Assembly: GCA_023411395.1 (NCBI GenBank)
Contig: JAEYOV010000071.1
Location: 186,001-250,000, forward strand
Direction of reading: 5' to 3'
Source: Bacillota bacterium
Lineage (GTDB): Bacteria > Bacillota > Clostridia > Christensenellales > Aristaeellaceae
DNA length: 64,000 nt
Within the stretch, counting starts at the first letter, position 1. Each line of letters opens with the position of its first letter. Position numbers and translations under genes: made by a program. Below the pieces are notes generated by a model. That model did not search any database. It was not told the DNA's origin and worked only from the letters and a program-made list of their open reading frames with translations. Shown piece after piece: positions 42,893-51,860 of this stretch.

Positions 42893-43477
42893 CTACATCG
42901 CACTCCAGCCGGATGTCTGGCGCTTTCTTTTTTGGGGCAGGGGGCGCATCCAGTGAAAAATCAGCCAGCCTACGCCAATGCCCAGGAATATGTCGCCGAT
43001 GCTGGCCAGCCCGGAGTGCACAAAGGGAATCACCAGCGCATCGCCCAGGAACAGGAAAGGAGCGCCTTTGTCCACCAAAACGTACTCAAATATTTCGCCG
43101 GACTGTATGCGCTCAAGCACAGAGGCCATCTCCGGGAACTCGTGGATGATGGGCGCCACAGGCATGCGGAAGCCATACCAGGCAATGACGAAGAAATTCA
43201 AGAAACTGGCCAGAGCAATGAGGCGGACGGGTTTCCTTTTCCAATTCAGAAAACAAAAAAGAAAAATGAGCACGTATTCCAGAGAAACTGCAATCCACAG
43301 CCATTGGGATATTGGCAGCGGTATGCGGCGCTGCATAAAAGATAAAGCCGCCTCTATCGCGAACGCAAGCGGCGGCAGCCAAATCAGCCGCAGTGGATTC
43401 TCCGCAATGTACCTGAGCCGCCCGCCGCACAGGAAGCTTAGCGGGATGGCCAGCAAAATGAAGTAGGCAAGAATCAT
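42893..43477 (-). CDS. DUF5317-family membrane protein
   Basis: A 194-residue protein with five likely TM helices. The pattern ILAYFILLAIPLSFLCGGRL, then ASFLNFFVIAWYGFRMPV, then GAPFLFLGDALVIPF and SIGDIFLGIGVGWLIF is that of DUF5317, which commonly sits beside HD-GYP genes in Clostridia; its function is unknown. Its start overlaps the HD-GYP stop by 4 bases, so the two are translationally coupled. A role in membrane sensing or in regulating the HD-GYP partner is plausible but unproven. Confidence 0.85.
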   Translation of the reverse strand: MILAYFILLAIPLSFLCGGRLRYIAENPLRLIWLPPLAFAIEAALSFMQRRIPLPISQWLWIAVSLEYVLIFLFCFLNWKRKPVRLIALASFLNFFVIAWYGFRMPVAPIIHEFPEMASVLERIQSGEIFEYVLVDKGAPFLFLGDALVIPFVHSGLASIGDIFLGIGVGWLIFHWMRPLPQKRKRQTSGWSAM

Positions 43478-44790
43478 GCTTCAGCCTTTTGCTCCTTTTG
43501 GGATTGATATACCTCATTGAATGCGTCCACTACAGCGGGATGAAACTGCTTTCCGCTTTCCTCCCTGAGGATAGACAGCGCTTTTTCCTCGGACATGCCT
43601 GCTCGGTAAGGCCTGTCGCTGATCATGGCATCAAATGCGTCCGCAACGCCCAGAATATATGCTTCAAAGGAAACGGAGGTATGATTCAACTTATCCGGAT
43701 ACCCATTGCCGTCATACCGTTCATGGTGATGGCGGATCATTTCCTTGATCCCTTCGGAAAGCCCTACCTTTTCCACTATGTTTACACCAATGGCGGGATG
43801 CTCCTCGATGCGCTGGAATTCCTCCGCCGTCAGTTTTGCTGGCTTCCGCAAAATGATATCCTCAATGCCGATTTTTCCGATGTCGTGCAAAAGTGCCGCG
43901 ATTTGGATTTCTTTTACCTTTTCCTTTGGCAGTTTCAGCGCCCTGGCGATTTGCACCGCGATTGTCTCCACGCGGCGGGAGTGGCCTTCGGTATAGGTAT
44001 CCTTTGCTTCCATGGCGGATACGAAAGCATGGATCAATTTCATGTGCTGCACCTGGGATTCCAGGTACAGCGCCCAGGCATACCGGGCCAGCAGGAGGGG
44101 AAAGAGCATCAGTATGGCGAGCCAGTGGCCATTTGGCATCACAAACAAAAGAGCCATCAAAAGCCCCAAGGGCATAGCAAAAAGTACGTTGGGCAGCAAG
44201 CCACGAATCATGTCAACCGCATCACCCATTGTGACCCGTTTATCCAGCAGAAACATTAGTAGCAAAATGAAGCTGTTAATTAAAAAGGCAAACGAAGAGA
44301 ATAGGAGCGAGGGCAATAATACTTGTGGCAGCACTGGCGCGCCGGGTATGCCGCCGGCCAATTGGAAAAGCAACCCGGAAGCAAAGATGGCAATGGTAAG
44401 GTTGCTGTTATTGAAAGCGGATTTTATGAACGGTGTGTTATACAGATGATGATATGTTTTTGTACCCTTGTTGTATTCAATGGTGAACAGTGAACTGACC
44501 CAATAGACGCACATGGCGGCATACGGGCCTTTTGTGATGACGGCGGCCAATATGCTCACAACCGATACATCCAGCCCTTGCCGCCCATCGCCAATATAAA
44601 TGGGCAGTGAACGGCACAAAACACAGAGTATGATCAGGCACAGCATCTGCTGGATTTCAAGGGACAGGTTTTCGTGTTTTACATTGACTATATAGGTGTA
44701 AAAAGCATAAATGGCCAGCAGAAGACCAATGGCAATAATGAAGTATGCATAAAACTGTGCCTTTTTGGCCGTAAGGATCACCTCAATCAC
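43474..44790 (-). CDS. Membrane HD-GYP phosphodiesterase (c-di-GMP)
   Basis: 438 residues. The N-terminal half (about 10-235) has six or seven TM helices of a sensory membrane domain. The C-terminal half (about 240-430) is an HD-GYP domain with H-x-x-R (HSRRVE), LLHDIGKIG, HHHERYDGNGYP, GVADAFDAMISDRPYR and the closing E-x-GKQFHP segment. All metal-binding residues of the family are visible. HD-GYP enzymes hydrolyse c-di-GMP to pGpG or GMP. The likely start is GTG 44790; an in-frame GTG 9 bases on is an alternative, both close to GGTG/GAGG. It is cotranscribed with the DUF5317 gene. The MshEN domain of the NfrB-like protein in this window is a candidate c-di-GMP effector. Confidence 0.92.
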   Translation of the reverse strand: MIEVILTAKKAQFYAYFIIAIGLLLAIYAFYTYIVNVKHENLSLEIQQMLCLIILCVLCRSLPIYIGDGRQGLDVSVVSILAAVITKGPYAAMCVYWVSSLFTIEYNKGTKTYHHLYNTPFIKSAFNNSNLTIAIFASGLLFQLAGGIPGAPVLPQVLLPSLLFSSFAFLINSFILLLMFLLDKRVTMGDAVDMIRGLLPNVLFAMPLGLLMALLFVMPNGHWLAILMLFPLLLARYAWALYLESQVQHMKLIHAFVSAMEAKDTYTEGHSRRVETIAVQIARALKLPKEKVKEIQIAALLHDIGKIGIEDIILRKPAKLTAEEFQRIEEHPAIGVNIVEKVGLSEGIKEMIRHHHERYDGNGYPDKLNHTSVSFEAYILGVADAFDAMISDRPYRAGMSEEKALSILREESGKQFHPAVVDAFNEVYQSQKEQKAEA

Positions 44791-45030
44791 CTAAGAATAG
44801 AGGAGAGCCATTATATATGAAAACAGGTCCGCCACGCCCCAATGCATTACTTCCAGGTCAGGAAAGCCCCACAGGACAAAACCAAGGAAACCAGGGACAT
44901 CAACGCGACAACGATCTTGGCCTTCTTCACGGATATAGCCTCCTCTAAAGGGCTCTGCCATTCGCTAATAGGACAGGCTATATTCACTTCGCTTAAGATG
45001 CAGCGCGTCAAGGCGTGGTCGGACCTGTTT

Positions 45031-45723
45031 TCAACTGGGATTGGAGGCCATAAAGGCCAGTTTGCGGTTCAGGGCGGAAAGGGTAGCGCGCACGATGGCC
45101 TGGGATTCATCGACGCTGCATTCCGCGGCGCCGATGAGCACCGGCGCGGCTTGCATATTCATGCACTCAATGGCTACCATGACCACCTTGATACTGGAAA
45201 GCTGCGAAAATTGCACGGACAGCAGCAGGAAGACATCTTCCACGCCAAGGAAGCTGTGTACTGCCTGAAGAACGGCGGTTGCCACCGCCCGGGGCCGCTG
45301 AATGGGCGTGTTCCTGCAGGAGCAGCGGCCAATGTATTCGATGTCGTCCCTAGTCAAGGAAATCTTTACATTGTACTGAGTGCCCACCACGTTCTGGGAA
45401 AACTCATGGATGTGCAGCCTGACCTCGCCCGAAGGCGTCGACACCACATGCTCCTCCGACTGTACAGGATCCTGCCGGAGCTGGGCAATACTGATAATAC
45501 GGTGGTCCACCGTAACACCGTAAGCCGAAGCCAAAGCCGATTGCACATCCCGCATGATTTGCTTGGGATGGCGCAGGCTGCTGCCCAGGATGTGGATTTC
45601 GGTAATAGAACCGTCCGGAGCAAGATGAACGTTCGCGGCAAAAACACCCGTAAGGCGCATGAGCAGCTGCCGGTACATATCTTCCTGGGATTTGACGGAC
45701 TCGGAAAATGCATCAATGGCCAT
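45031..45723 (-). CDS. Conserved-looking protein of unknown function
   Basis: A 230-residue soluble protein. I chose ATG 45723 because AGGGAGG ends 7 bases upstream; the frame extends 22 codons further upstream but without a ribosome site. The middle contains ITEIHILGSSLRHPKQIMRD, which resembles segments I associate with conserved hypotheticals that sit near acetyl-CoA-type enzymes, but I cannot place it. Alternating beta/alpha segments (VRLHIHEFSQ, YNVKISLTRDD, VVMVAIECMN) suggest an alpha/beta fold with perhaps two similar halves. The neighbours give no operon clue. The 44791-45030 gap shows no gene. Confidence 0.65.
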   Translation of the reverse strand: MAIDAFSESVKSQEDMYRQLLMRLTGVFAANVHLAPDGSITEIHILGSSLRHPKQIMRDVQSALASAYGVTVDHRIISIAQLRQDPVQSEEHVVSTPSGEVRLHIHEFSQNVVGTQYNVKISLTRDDIEYIGRCSCRNTPIQRPRAVATAVLQAVHSFLGVEDVFLLLSVQFSQLSSIKVVMVAIECMNMQAAPVLIGAAECSVDESQAIVRATLSALNRKLAFMASNPS

Positions 45724-46000
45724 GTGGCAGCCTCCCTGTGCAAATTGAATGAAGTCATTGGTACTGTCAGTGCTGGAAATGTACACCATTAATCCTTGTT
45801 ACATTATAGACTAAAGATGTTAATTATGCAAGGAACGAATGAAAAAAAATATTCATTTTTTTGAAGGAAGGAAATATTTCGTCATAATATTGAAAAAAAT
45901 TCTCAATTGTGTGTAAAATCATTGCAATTTTCTATGTGTCTGCATGCTTGGCTGGAGAAATGCCTATGGATAATCATATGATTCTAACTGTCATTCCGGC

Positions 46001-47374
46001 TTAGCCGGGCCTGTTTTTGTTCCGGATGATTGCGGGCTGCACCGCGGGCCCGTTTTTGATGCGGCCGATGCTGTCAAACCGGGAGCCGTGGCAGGGACAG
46101 TCCCAGCTTGCGGTGGCGGCAACGTATTTGAGCTTGCAGCCCATATGCGGGCAGCGCGGCGCGCTTTTGCGCTTGCGGCCGGCAAGATACGCAGCGGTGG
46201 TCGCCCCGAAGGTCAAAAGCACCGGGAAGGCACTGTGGCTCATGGTGCGCGCTGGATCGTAGATTTCCGCTTCCGGCAGCGGCGTGCCCAGAATGCGGGC
46301 GCTGACGGCTTGGGCTGCCGCCATGCTGCTTGTCATGCCCCATTTAGAAAAGCCCGCCGCCACAAAATGGTTAGGCGTTCTGCGGCTGTAGGGACCGATC
46401 AGAGGCAGGCCGTCAGCGCTCAAAAGATCCTGGCTGTGCCAGGCGGCCATGGGACGGGAATTGGGAAAAAGGTCCGCGGCCTTGCGGCGCAGCAGCCCTT
46501 CGTGATCTACATCCGTCTGTGAGCCGCAGGTATAGTCATAACCGCCGAGCAGTGCCAGGCTGCCCTGCCTGCGCAGGGAGAAGCCGTCTTTTGCGATATG
46601 CAGGTACATCCCTTCAAAAGCCGGCGCATCCCAAAGAGCCACCACATGGCTGCGCTGCTGCCTTTCTCTTAAAAAATACCAGCCGGGGATGTTGATAATG
46701 GGGAAATGGGTGGCGATGATTACGAACGGAGCATGCACGGAACCCGTTTCGGTGGCCACGCTTTGCGTGCTCACCGTCGTTACCCGGCTGTCTTCATAAA
46801 TGCGTCCGCCCATGGCGGCAAAAGCGCCGGCCAGCGCTTGCAAATAGGCATAGGGATCGAACATGGCCTGGGCCGGCACGGTCAGCAGATTACGCACCGG
46901 AATGGGGCACTCCCCGGCCGGCTTCATCGATGCGGCGATCCCGGCTTCCTGGGCAGCCTTTTCCTCTCTTTCCAGCAAAAGCTCCTCCTCGCCGTTCAAT
47001 GCGGCCAGCGACGCGCTTTGCCATTCCCAGCCGCAGGGGATTTGCATTTGTTCTACAAGACCGGCCATGGCGCTCAGCGCGCCTGACTGGCTGACGGCGT
47101 AGGCATTAGCTACCTCCCGGCCCCACTGCTTTTTCAGGCGGCTGTAGATAAGTCCGTGCTGCACGGTCACCTTTGCCATGGTATGGCCGGAAGCGCCGTG
47201 ACCCAGCCTGTCCGCTTCCAAAAGCACTACGCGCAGGCCGCCCCGGGCCAGAAGGTATGCGGTGGCAACGCCGCACAGCCCGCCGCCTGCCACCACGGCT
47301 TCCGCGTTCTGCCTGCCCCGCAGCGGCGGATAAGCTGCATTCCCGCCTGTCAGCCAAATGGGATGACCGTCCAT
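46001..47374 (-). CDS. FAD-dependent oxidoreductase with C-terminal Rieske domain
   Basis: 457 residues. The DAO/glycine-oxidase-type FAD fold starts with VVAGGGLCGVATAYLLARGG (G-x-G-x-x-G) and ends near HFVAAGFSKWGMT. The last about 70 residues form a Rieske [2Fe-2S] domain with CPHMGC and CPCHGSRFD as cluster ligands (C-x-H...C-x-x-H). The pattern is shared by YhfW-like Firmicute proteins that combine DAO and Rieske domains; substrates are unknown. The start is ATG 47374 with AAGGAAG 7 bases upstream. The gene stands alone. The Rieske domain suggests electron transfer to the flavin, not oxygenase chemistry, since no oxygenase domain is present. Confidence 0.9.
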   Translation of the reverse strand: MDGHPIWLTGGNAAYPPLRGRQNAEAVVAGGGLCGVATAYLLARGGLRVVLLEADRLGHGASGHTMAKVTVQHGLIYSRLKKQWGREVANAYAVSQSGALSAMAGLVEQMQIPCGWEWQSASLAALNGEEELLLEREEKAAQEAGIAASMKPAGECPIPVRNLLTVPAQAMFDPYAYLQALAGAFAAMGGRIYEDSRVTTVSTQSVATETGSVHAPFVIIATHFPIINIPGWYFLRERQQRSHVVALWDAPAFEGMYLHIAKDGFSLRRQGSLALLGGYDYTCGSQTDVDHEGLLRRKAADLFPNSRPMAAWHSQDLLSADGLPLIGPYSRRTPNHFVAAGFSKWGMTSSMAAAQAVSARILGTPLPEAEIYDPARTMSHSAFPVLLTFGATTAAYLAGRKRKSAPRCPHMGCKLKYVAATASWDCPCHGSRFDSIGRIKNGPAVQPAIIRNKNRPG

Positions 47375-47401
47375 ATTTCTACTTCCTTCTGCGCAAGGGT
47401 A

Positions 47402-47500
47402 TCGAAAAAGTGGTTGTACCACTTTTTCGAGTTTGCGCTATTCCCTTGCGGGCTATGCTCGCGGGCAGGGAATGACGTAAGGAAAGCTTGCTCCGCAAGC
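47402..47500. repeat. Three-hairpin intergenic repeat, copy A
   Basis: Hairpin 1 is TCGAAAAAGTGG/CCACTTTTTCGA (47402-47430), then GTTTGC. Hairpin 2 has ends ATTCCCT/AGGGAAT (47440-47473). Hairpin 3 is GCTTGC-TCC-GCAAGC (47486-47500). Another hairpin (ACGAGTTTTGAAACTCG) follows near 47543. The same order is found at 52911-53042. Confidence 0.8.
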
Positions 47501-47650
47501 ATCCCGAAAGAACACCTGAATTGTTTGTGGAAAGATATTATTAAACGAGTTTTGAAACTCGCCGTATATTTTTATACTTCATTCCGATTGTCTTGCCATC
47601 TCAGATTGCACCTGCTATAATGGGCAGCAAAACGGGCAAAGGATGCGTGC

Positions 47651-48613
47651 ATGATGGCGGAGATCGTTGTTACCCACGGCATTCCGGCCGGCGCCTTTTC
47701 TATACTGGAAGGCCACAAGGTATCCCATCCGGAACCTGGCCGGTCGTTTTCAAGGGAGGAACTATTCCCCCTGCTGGCTGCCGCCGATGCGGTGCTGGCC
47801 TGCGGGCCGATGAGCGCGGAAATGATCAACGCGGCGCCGATGCTAAAAATAATCAGCAATTATGGAGCCGGATACGACAGGATCGATGTGGCGGCGGCTA
47901 CACGGCATGGAATCCCTGTCACCAACTGCCCGGAAAGCACGGCCCAGCCTACCGCGGAAATCGCCATCGGCCTTATGCTTTCCTGCGCCCGGCGTATCGG
48001 CGAACTGGACAGGGAACTGCGCAAAGTCCCGCCGGAGTCGCTTTTCGGTATGGGCAACTATATGGGCCTGGGGCTTGCAGGGAGGACGCTTGGCATCATC
48101 GGGCTGGGAAATATCGGCGCAGTCATGGCGCAGTTCGGCCGCATGATGAATATGCACATTACATACCACAACCGCCGCAGGCTACCAAAGGATAAAGAGA
48201 ATGGCGCGGAATATCTGCCTTTGGAGGAACTGCTTCAAACGGCTGATGTCATCAGCATTCATTGCCCGCTGACGGAGGATACGAACAATCTTTTATCCGC
48301 CGCGCGCCTTTCCTTGTTGAAGCCCACGGCCATTCTTATCAACACGGCCAGGGGCGCCATTGTGGATTACCAGGCGCTGGCGGCTTTGATCCGGGAAGGA
48401 AAGCTGTTCGCCGCCGGGCTGGATGTTTTCCCCCATGAGCCCCATATCCCGGCGGAGCTTTTGACGCTTAATCGGGTGGTTCTTACGCCCCATATCGGCA
48501 CCAATACGAAGGATGCAAGGGATGCCATGGCCCATGCTGCCTGCGTGCGCATCCTGGAGGCGCTTTCGGGAAGGCGGCCTCCCAATGTGGTGAATCCGGA
48601 AATCTACAGATAA
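47651..48613 (+). CDS. D-isomer-specific 2-hydroxyacid dehydrogenase
   Basis: A 320-residue NAD-dependent dehydrogenase of the D-LDH/phosphoglycerate dehydrogenase family. The Rossmann motif is GLAGRTLGIIGLGNIG (G-x-G-x-x-G). Catalytic Arg is in NTARGAIVD, Glu in GLDVFPHEPHIP and His in LTPHIGTNT. The length is typical of single-domain hydroxyacid dehydrogenases without an ACT domain. It reduces a 2-keto acid (glyoxylate, hydroxypyruvate or similar) or works in reverse; the substrate is unknown. The ATG at 47651 has AAAGGA 7 bases upstream; the next codon is a second ATG. Confidence 0.9.
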   Translation: MMAEIVVTHGIPAGAFSILEGHKVSHPEPGRSFSREELFPLLAAADAVLACGPMSAEMINAAPMLKIISNYGAGYDRIDVAAATRHGIPVTNCPESTAQPTAEIAIGLMLSCARRIGELDRELRKVPPESLFGMGNYMGLGLAGRTLGIIGLGNIGAVMAQFGRMMNMHITYHNRRRLPKDKENGAEYLPLEELLQTADVISIHCPLTEDTNNLLSAARLSLLKPTAILINTARGAIVDYQALAALIREGKLFAAGLDVFPHEPHIPAELLTLNRVVLTPHIGTNTKDARDAMAHAACVRILEALSGRRPPNVVNPEIYR

Positions 48614-48614
48614 G

Positions 48615-48647
48615 AAAAAGCCGGAGGGATGTTCCTTCCGGCTTTTT
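48615..48647. terminator. Bidirectional terminator
   Basis: AAAAAGCCGGA, then GGGATGTTCCT, then TCCGGCTTTTT. It serves the dehydrogenase (plus) and the UMF1 operon (minus). Confidence 0.9.
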
Positions 48648-48668
48648 GATGCGTGAAAGCTTGCGGGT

Positions 48669-49943
48669 CTAGTTTGCCGAGGTCAGCTTTTCAATGTTCC
48701 TGGGCACCAGCAGGAACAGCGTTCCGCCCACGATGAACATCATCAAAACGGGAACCACGCCCAGATAGGACTTTTGCGTGGTGTCCCATACCAGGCCAAA
48801 GAGGAAGGGGCCAAGCACGGCTGAGAATTTGCCGAAGATGTCATAAAAGCCGAAAAACTCGTTGGCGGATTCCGGCGGTATCAGCTTACCGAAAAAACTG
48901 CGGCTAAGCGCCTGAATGCCGCCCTGGGCGGTGCCCACCAGCACCGCCAGCGCCACAAAGCCCAATAAAAGAGGCGTCTTGCCAAGAGATCTCAAGGGTT
49001 CAAGGAACATGGCCAAAACGCAGATCACCATATAGGTGAGGATGCCGGTGAGCAGCATGGCCCGAACGCTCCAAACGCGTGCAAGCAGCCCATAGAATAT
49101 GGCACAGGGGAAAGCTACAAGCTGCACCAGCAGCAGGATGACGATCAATTCCGTCTGCCCGAGGCCCATGCTTTTTCCGAAGATGGATGCCATGTGTATG
49201 ATGGTGCCCACGCCGTCAATGTAGAAGAAGTAAGCCAGGAGGAACAATAGCACGGCCTTGTTGGTTACTATGCGGCGGGCAACCGATGCTAGACGGGAAA
49301 CGCTTTGCATAAGAAGGCTGCCCCGCTGCTCTATAAAATGCTTTTGCTTAACCGACCGCCACATGGGAATGGTGAATACGATCCACCACACGGCGGTGAT
49401 GAAGAAGGATATCTGGCAGGCCGTATCGGAGGGGATGCCGATCTTATCGCCGAACATGACCAGCGCCAGGGCGATCAAAAGGGGAATGGTGCTGCCCCCG
49501 ATGTAGCCCATGCCGTAGCCGTAGCTGGAGACCATATCCATCCTGTCTTCCGTGGTCACATCCGGCAGGAAGCCGTCATAGAACACGTTTGAAGCGTTGA
49601 AACCGATGGAGCCCAGGATGTATAAAACCAGCATCATCTGCCAGTTGGCGGTGAAGGCCAAAAGCGCCGTAGCCGCGGCGCCCAGCAGAACAGAAACGGT
49701 GAACAGGCGCATTTTGTAGCCTTTGTAATCGCCCAGCGTACCAAGGACAGGCGCGCTCACCGCGCTCACCAGGGAGGCGATACTGGTGGCATAGCCCCAC
49801 CAGGGACCGGCGTTCGGCACATTTTGCGCCACTCCTTCATAGAACGGCGGCAATACAATGGCTAGGATGATGGCGGCGAAGGCGGAATTGGCCCAATCGT
49901 ACAGAATCCAGCCTTTTTCTTCCCGGGAAAATCGCTTCAGCAC
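48669..49943 (-). CDS. MFS transporter, UMF1 family
   Basis: A 424-residue transporter with 11-12 TM helices. The opening FSREEKGWILYDWANSAFAA is the UMF1 (Atg22-like) signature, with a later DWANSAF-type loop and a C-terminal FGFYDIFGKFSAVLGP segment. Substrates of bacterial UMF1 proteins are poorly known. The likely start is GTG 49943 (AGGAGGA 7 bases upstream); the in-frame TTG at 49949 is too close to the ribosome site. It lies 6-12 bases behind the EamA gene and is cotranscribed with it. Confidence 0.9.
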   Translation of the reverse strand: MLKRFSREEKGWILYDWANSAFAAIILAIVLPPFYEGVAQNVPNAGPWWGYATSIASLVSAVSAPVLGTLGDYKGYKMRLFTVSVLLGAAATALLAFTANWQMMLVLYILGSIGFNASNVFYDGFLPDVTTEDRMDMVSSYGYGMGYIGGSTIPLLIALALVMFGDKIGIPSDTACQISFFITAVWWIVFTIPMWRSVKQKHFIEQRGSLLMQSVSRLASVARRIVTNKAVLLFLLAYFFYIDGVGTIIHMASIFGKSMGLGQTELIVILLLVQLVAFPCAIFYGLLARVWSVRAMLLTGILTYMVICVLAMFLEPLRSLGKTPLLLGFVALAVLVGTAQGGIQALSRSFFGKLIPPESANEFFGFYDIFGKFSAVLGPFLFGLVWDTTQKSYLGVVPVLMMFIVGGTLFLLVPRNIEKLTSAN

Positions 49944-49955
49944 AAACAATTCCTC

Positions 49956-50381
49956 CTAAAATGGCCATTTGATGACCAGCACCAGGGTACCCAGGGTAAT
50001 CAGCCCACCGCCGATAAGCTTTTGCACATCCATCTTTTCGTTAAGGAAAAGAAATGCAAGCACCATGGTGATGACGACGCTGAACTTGTCAATAGGCACA
50101 ACCACGCTGGCGTCGCCCGCCTGCAATGCATGAAAATAAAACAACCAAGAAAGCCCCGTGGCGATGCCGGAGAGGATCAAAAAAATCCAGTTTTGTTTTG
50201 TAAGGCTGCCCAGGTTGTGGTGCTGCCCCGAAAAGAAAACAAGGAGCCAGGCCAGGAAGAGGACCACCACCGTGCGGATGGCGGTGGCAAGATTGGCATT
50301 GATGCCGGCCATGCCGATTTTGGACAGGATGGCTGTCAGGGAAGCGAACACAGCGGACAGGATGGCATAGACAATCCACAT
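49956..50381 (-). CDS. Half-size EamA-family transporter (four TM)
   Basis: A 141-residue protein with four TM helices that corresponds to one EamA repeat (YAILSAVFASLTAILSKIGM; LSGIATGLSWLFYFHALQ; VVPIDKFSVVITMVLAFLFL). Most EamA proteins are about 290 residues with two repeats; single-repeat forms work as dimers, as in the SMR family. ATG 50381 follows GGAGGGG by 4 bases; an upstream in-frame extension has no ribosome site. It is the first gene of a two-gene operon with the UMF1 transporter. The substrate is unknown. Confidence 0.85.
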   Translation of the reverse strand: MWIVYAILSAVFASLTAILSKIGMAGINANLATAIRTVVVLFLAWLLVFFSGQHHNLGSLTKQNWIFLILSGIATGLSWLFYFHALQAGDASVVVPIDKFSVVITMVLAFLFLNEKMDVQKLIGGGLITLGTLVLVIKWPF

Positions 50382-50761
50382 ACGGCCCCTCCAAAACGAT
50401 GACAATAGGACGACCCATGATATTTTCCTCATTATAGCAGTACAGGAAGCAAAGGACAAGAAAGAAGGCTGTGAAATTTCATCCAGGAAAGCATATGGGG
50501 AAATAGCTGCTTTTCAAAGCGTGGAGCCCATACGCTTTATGTTGTCACAATTCCTATGGGCGATGACTGCCGCATCATACGTCCCCGGCCTTTGGCAGCT
50601 TCCATTTCCCCGGTAAATTGCGATCAATTGCCCCAAATTGACAGGGGAAAAGACTTGACACACCATATCTTCCTTGTATAATAAATCAACGGTAGCTATT
50701 TTTGTGGCTGTGCCGTAGAAGGCGTTTTATCGCTTGTTGTACGGAAGATTGGAGGCACCGC
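50382..50761. other. Divergent control region before ilvE
   Basis: 380 bases with no gene. It contains the consensus ilvE promoter (50655-50682). Between 50460 and 50650 I see several short GC-rich inverted repeats but no T-box specifier-like structure or terminator that would indicate attenuation. Confidence 0.5.
50655..50682 (+). promoter_or_regulatory. Consensus sigma-A promoter of ilvE
   Basis: TTGACA (50655-50660), 16 bases, TATAAT (50677-50682): perfect boxes, with an 80-base leader to the start codon. Confidence 0.88.
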
Positions 50762-51835
50762 ATGCAGGAAATCAAGGTGACGCTGGCCGAGGAACGGAAG
50801 GCCAAGCCCGTTGATGAAACAAAGTTGGGATTTGGCAGGATCTTTACCGATCACATGTTTTTGCTGGACTATGCGCCGGGCTTAGGCTGGCACGACGCCA
50901 GGATCGTTCCTTATGGCCCCTTTGCCATGGATCCCGCTTCCATGGTGCTGCATTACGGCCAGGCGATTTTCGAGGGCACCAAGTGCTACCGCGCAAAGGA
51001 CGGCAGCCTGCAGCTTTTCCGGCCGAAGGATAACTTTTTGCGCATGAACCGTTCCGCCGAGCGCATGTGCATGCCGCAGTTGGACATTGACCTGTGCATG
51101 GCGGGCCTTACCCAATTGCTTCAATTGGAAAAAGAATGGGTACCTCATACGGCGGGTACGTCGCTGTATGTCCGTCCCTTCATTATTGCGACGGATCCGT
51201 TCCTGGGGGTGCATGCCTCCAAAGCGTACCGCTTTGCCATCATCCTGTCTCCCAGCGGTGCTTATTATCCCGGCGGGCTTGCACCCATCGGCATCTATGT
51301 GGAGGACGAATTCGTCCGGGCCGTGCGGGGCGGCGTGGGCCACGCCAAGGCGGCGGGCAACTATGCTGCTTCCATCCTGGCGGCGCAGAAGGCGGAAGAA
51401 AAGGGCTATGTCCAGGTGCTGTGGCTGGACGGCCTGGAGCGCAGATACGTGGAAGAAGTGGGCGCCATGAACATGATGTTCGTTTACGGCGACAAGATCG
51501 TAACCCCGGCCCTGAGCGGAAGCATCCTTCCCGGAATTACCAGGGACAGCATATTGAAGCTGGCGTCCTCCCTTAATTACAAGGTGGAGGAAGGGCGGCT
51601 GGCCATTGATGATATTTTTGAGGACATCAAGGCTGGCAGGCTTACGGAGGCTTTTGGCACGGGTACCGCGGCTGTGGTTTCTCCGGTGGGCGGACTGTGC
51701 TATAAGGGTGAAAAGGCGACGATAGGCGACGGCGGGATCGGCAAAGTAACACGCCGGCTGTACGATACGCTGACGGGAATCCAATTGGGGCTGGAGCCCG
51801 ATCCGTTCGGATGGGTGGTCAAGCTCCCGGAATGA
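50762..51835 (+). CDS. ilvE: Branched-chain amino acid aminotransferase
   Basis: A 357-residue class IV PLP aminotransferase. It interconverts branched-chain amino acids and their 2-keto acids with glutamate/2-oxoglutarate. The family signatures are LHYGQAIFEGTKCYR, RMNRSAERMCMP, GHAKAAGNYAAS (PLP lysine in GxxKxxxNY) and EEVGAMNMMFVY with GSILPGITRDS. ATG 50762 follows TTGGAGG by 6 bases. A strong promoter precedes it. The next gene starts 25 bases on and may be cotranscribed. Confidence 0.95.
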   Translation: MQEIKVTLAEERKAKPVDETKLGFGRIFTDHMFLLDYAPGLGWHDARIVPYGPFAMDPASMVLHYGQAIFEGTKCYRAKDGSLQLFRPKDNFLRMNRSAERMCMPQLDIDLCMAGLTQLLQLEKEWVPHTAGTSLYVRPFIIATDPFLGVHASKAYRFAIILSPSGAYYPGGLAPIGIYVEDEFVRAVRGGVGHAKAAGNYAASILAAQKAEEKGYVQVLWLDGLERRYVEEVGAMNMMFVYGDKIVTPALSGSILPGITRDSILKLASSLNYKVEEGRLAIDDIFEDIKAGRLTEAFGTGTAAVVSPVGGLCYKGEKATIGDGGIGKVTRRLYDTLTGIQLGLEPDPFGWVVKLPE

Positions 51836-51860
51836 TTGTATTGGATGGGGAGGTTCGGCC

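Noticed and set aside
44842..45792. A 316-codon plus-strand frame over 45031-45723
   Set aside because: The minus-strand frame has a ribosome site and protein-like composition. The plus frame has neither and opens from a region with no promoter.
50382..50761. T-box riboswitch before ilvE
   Set aside because: No T-box sequence, specifier loop or terminator was found in the leader.
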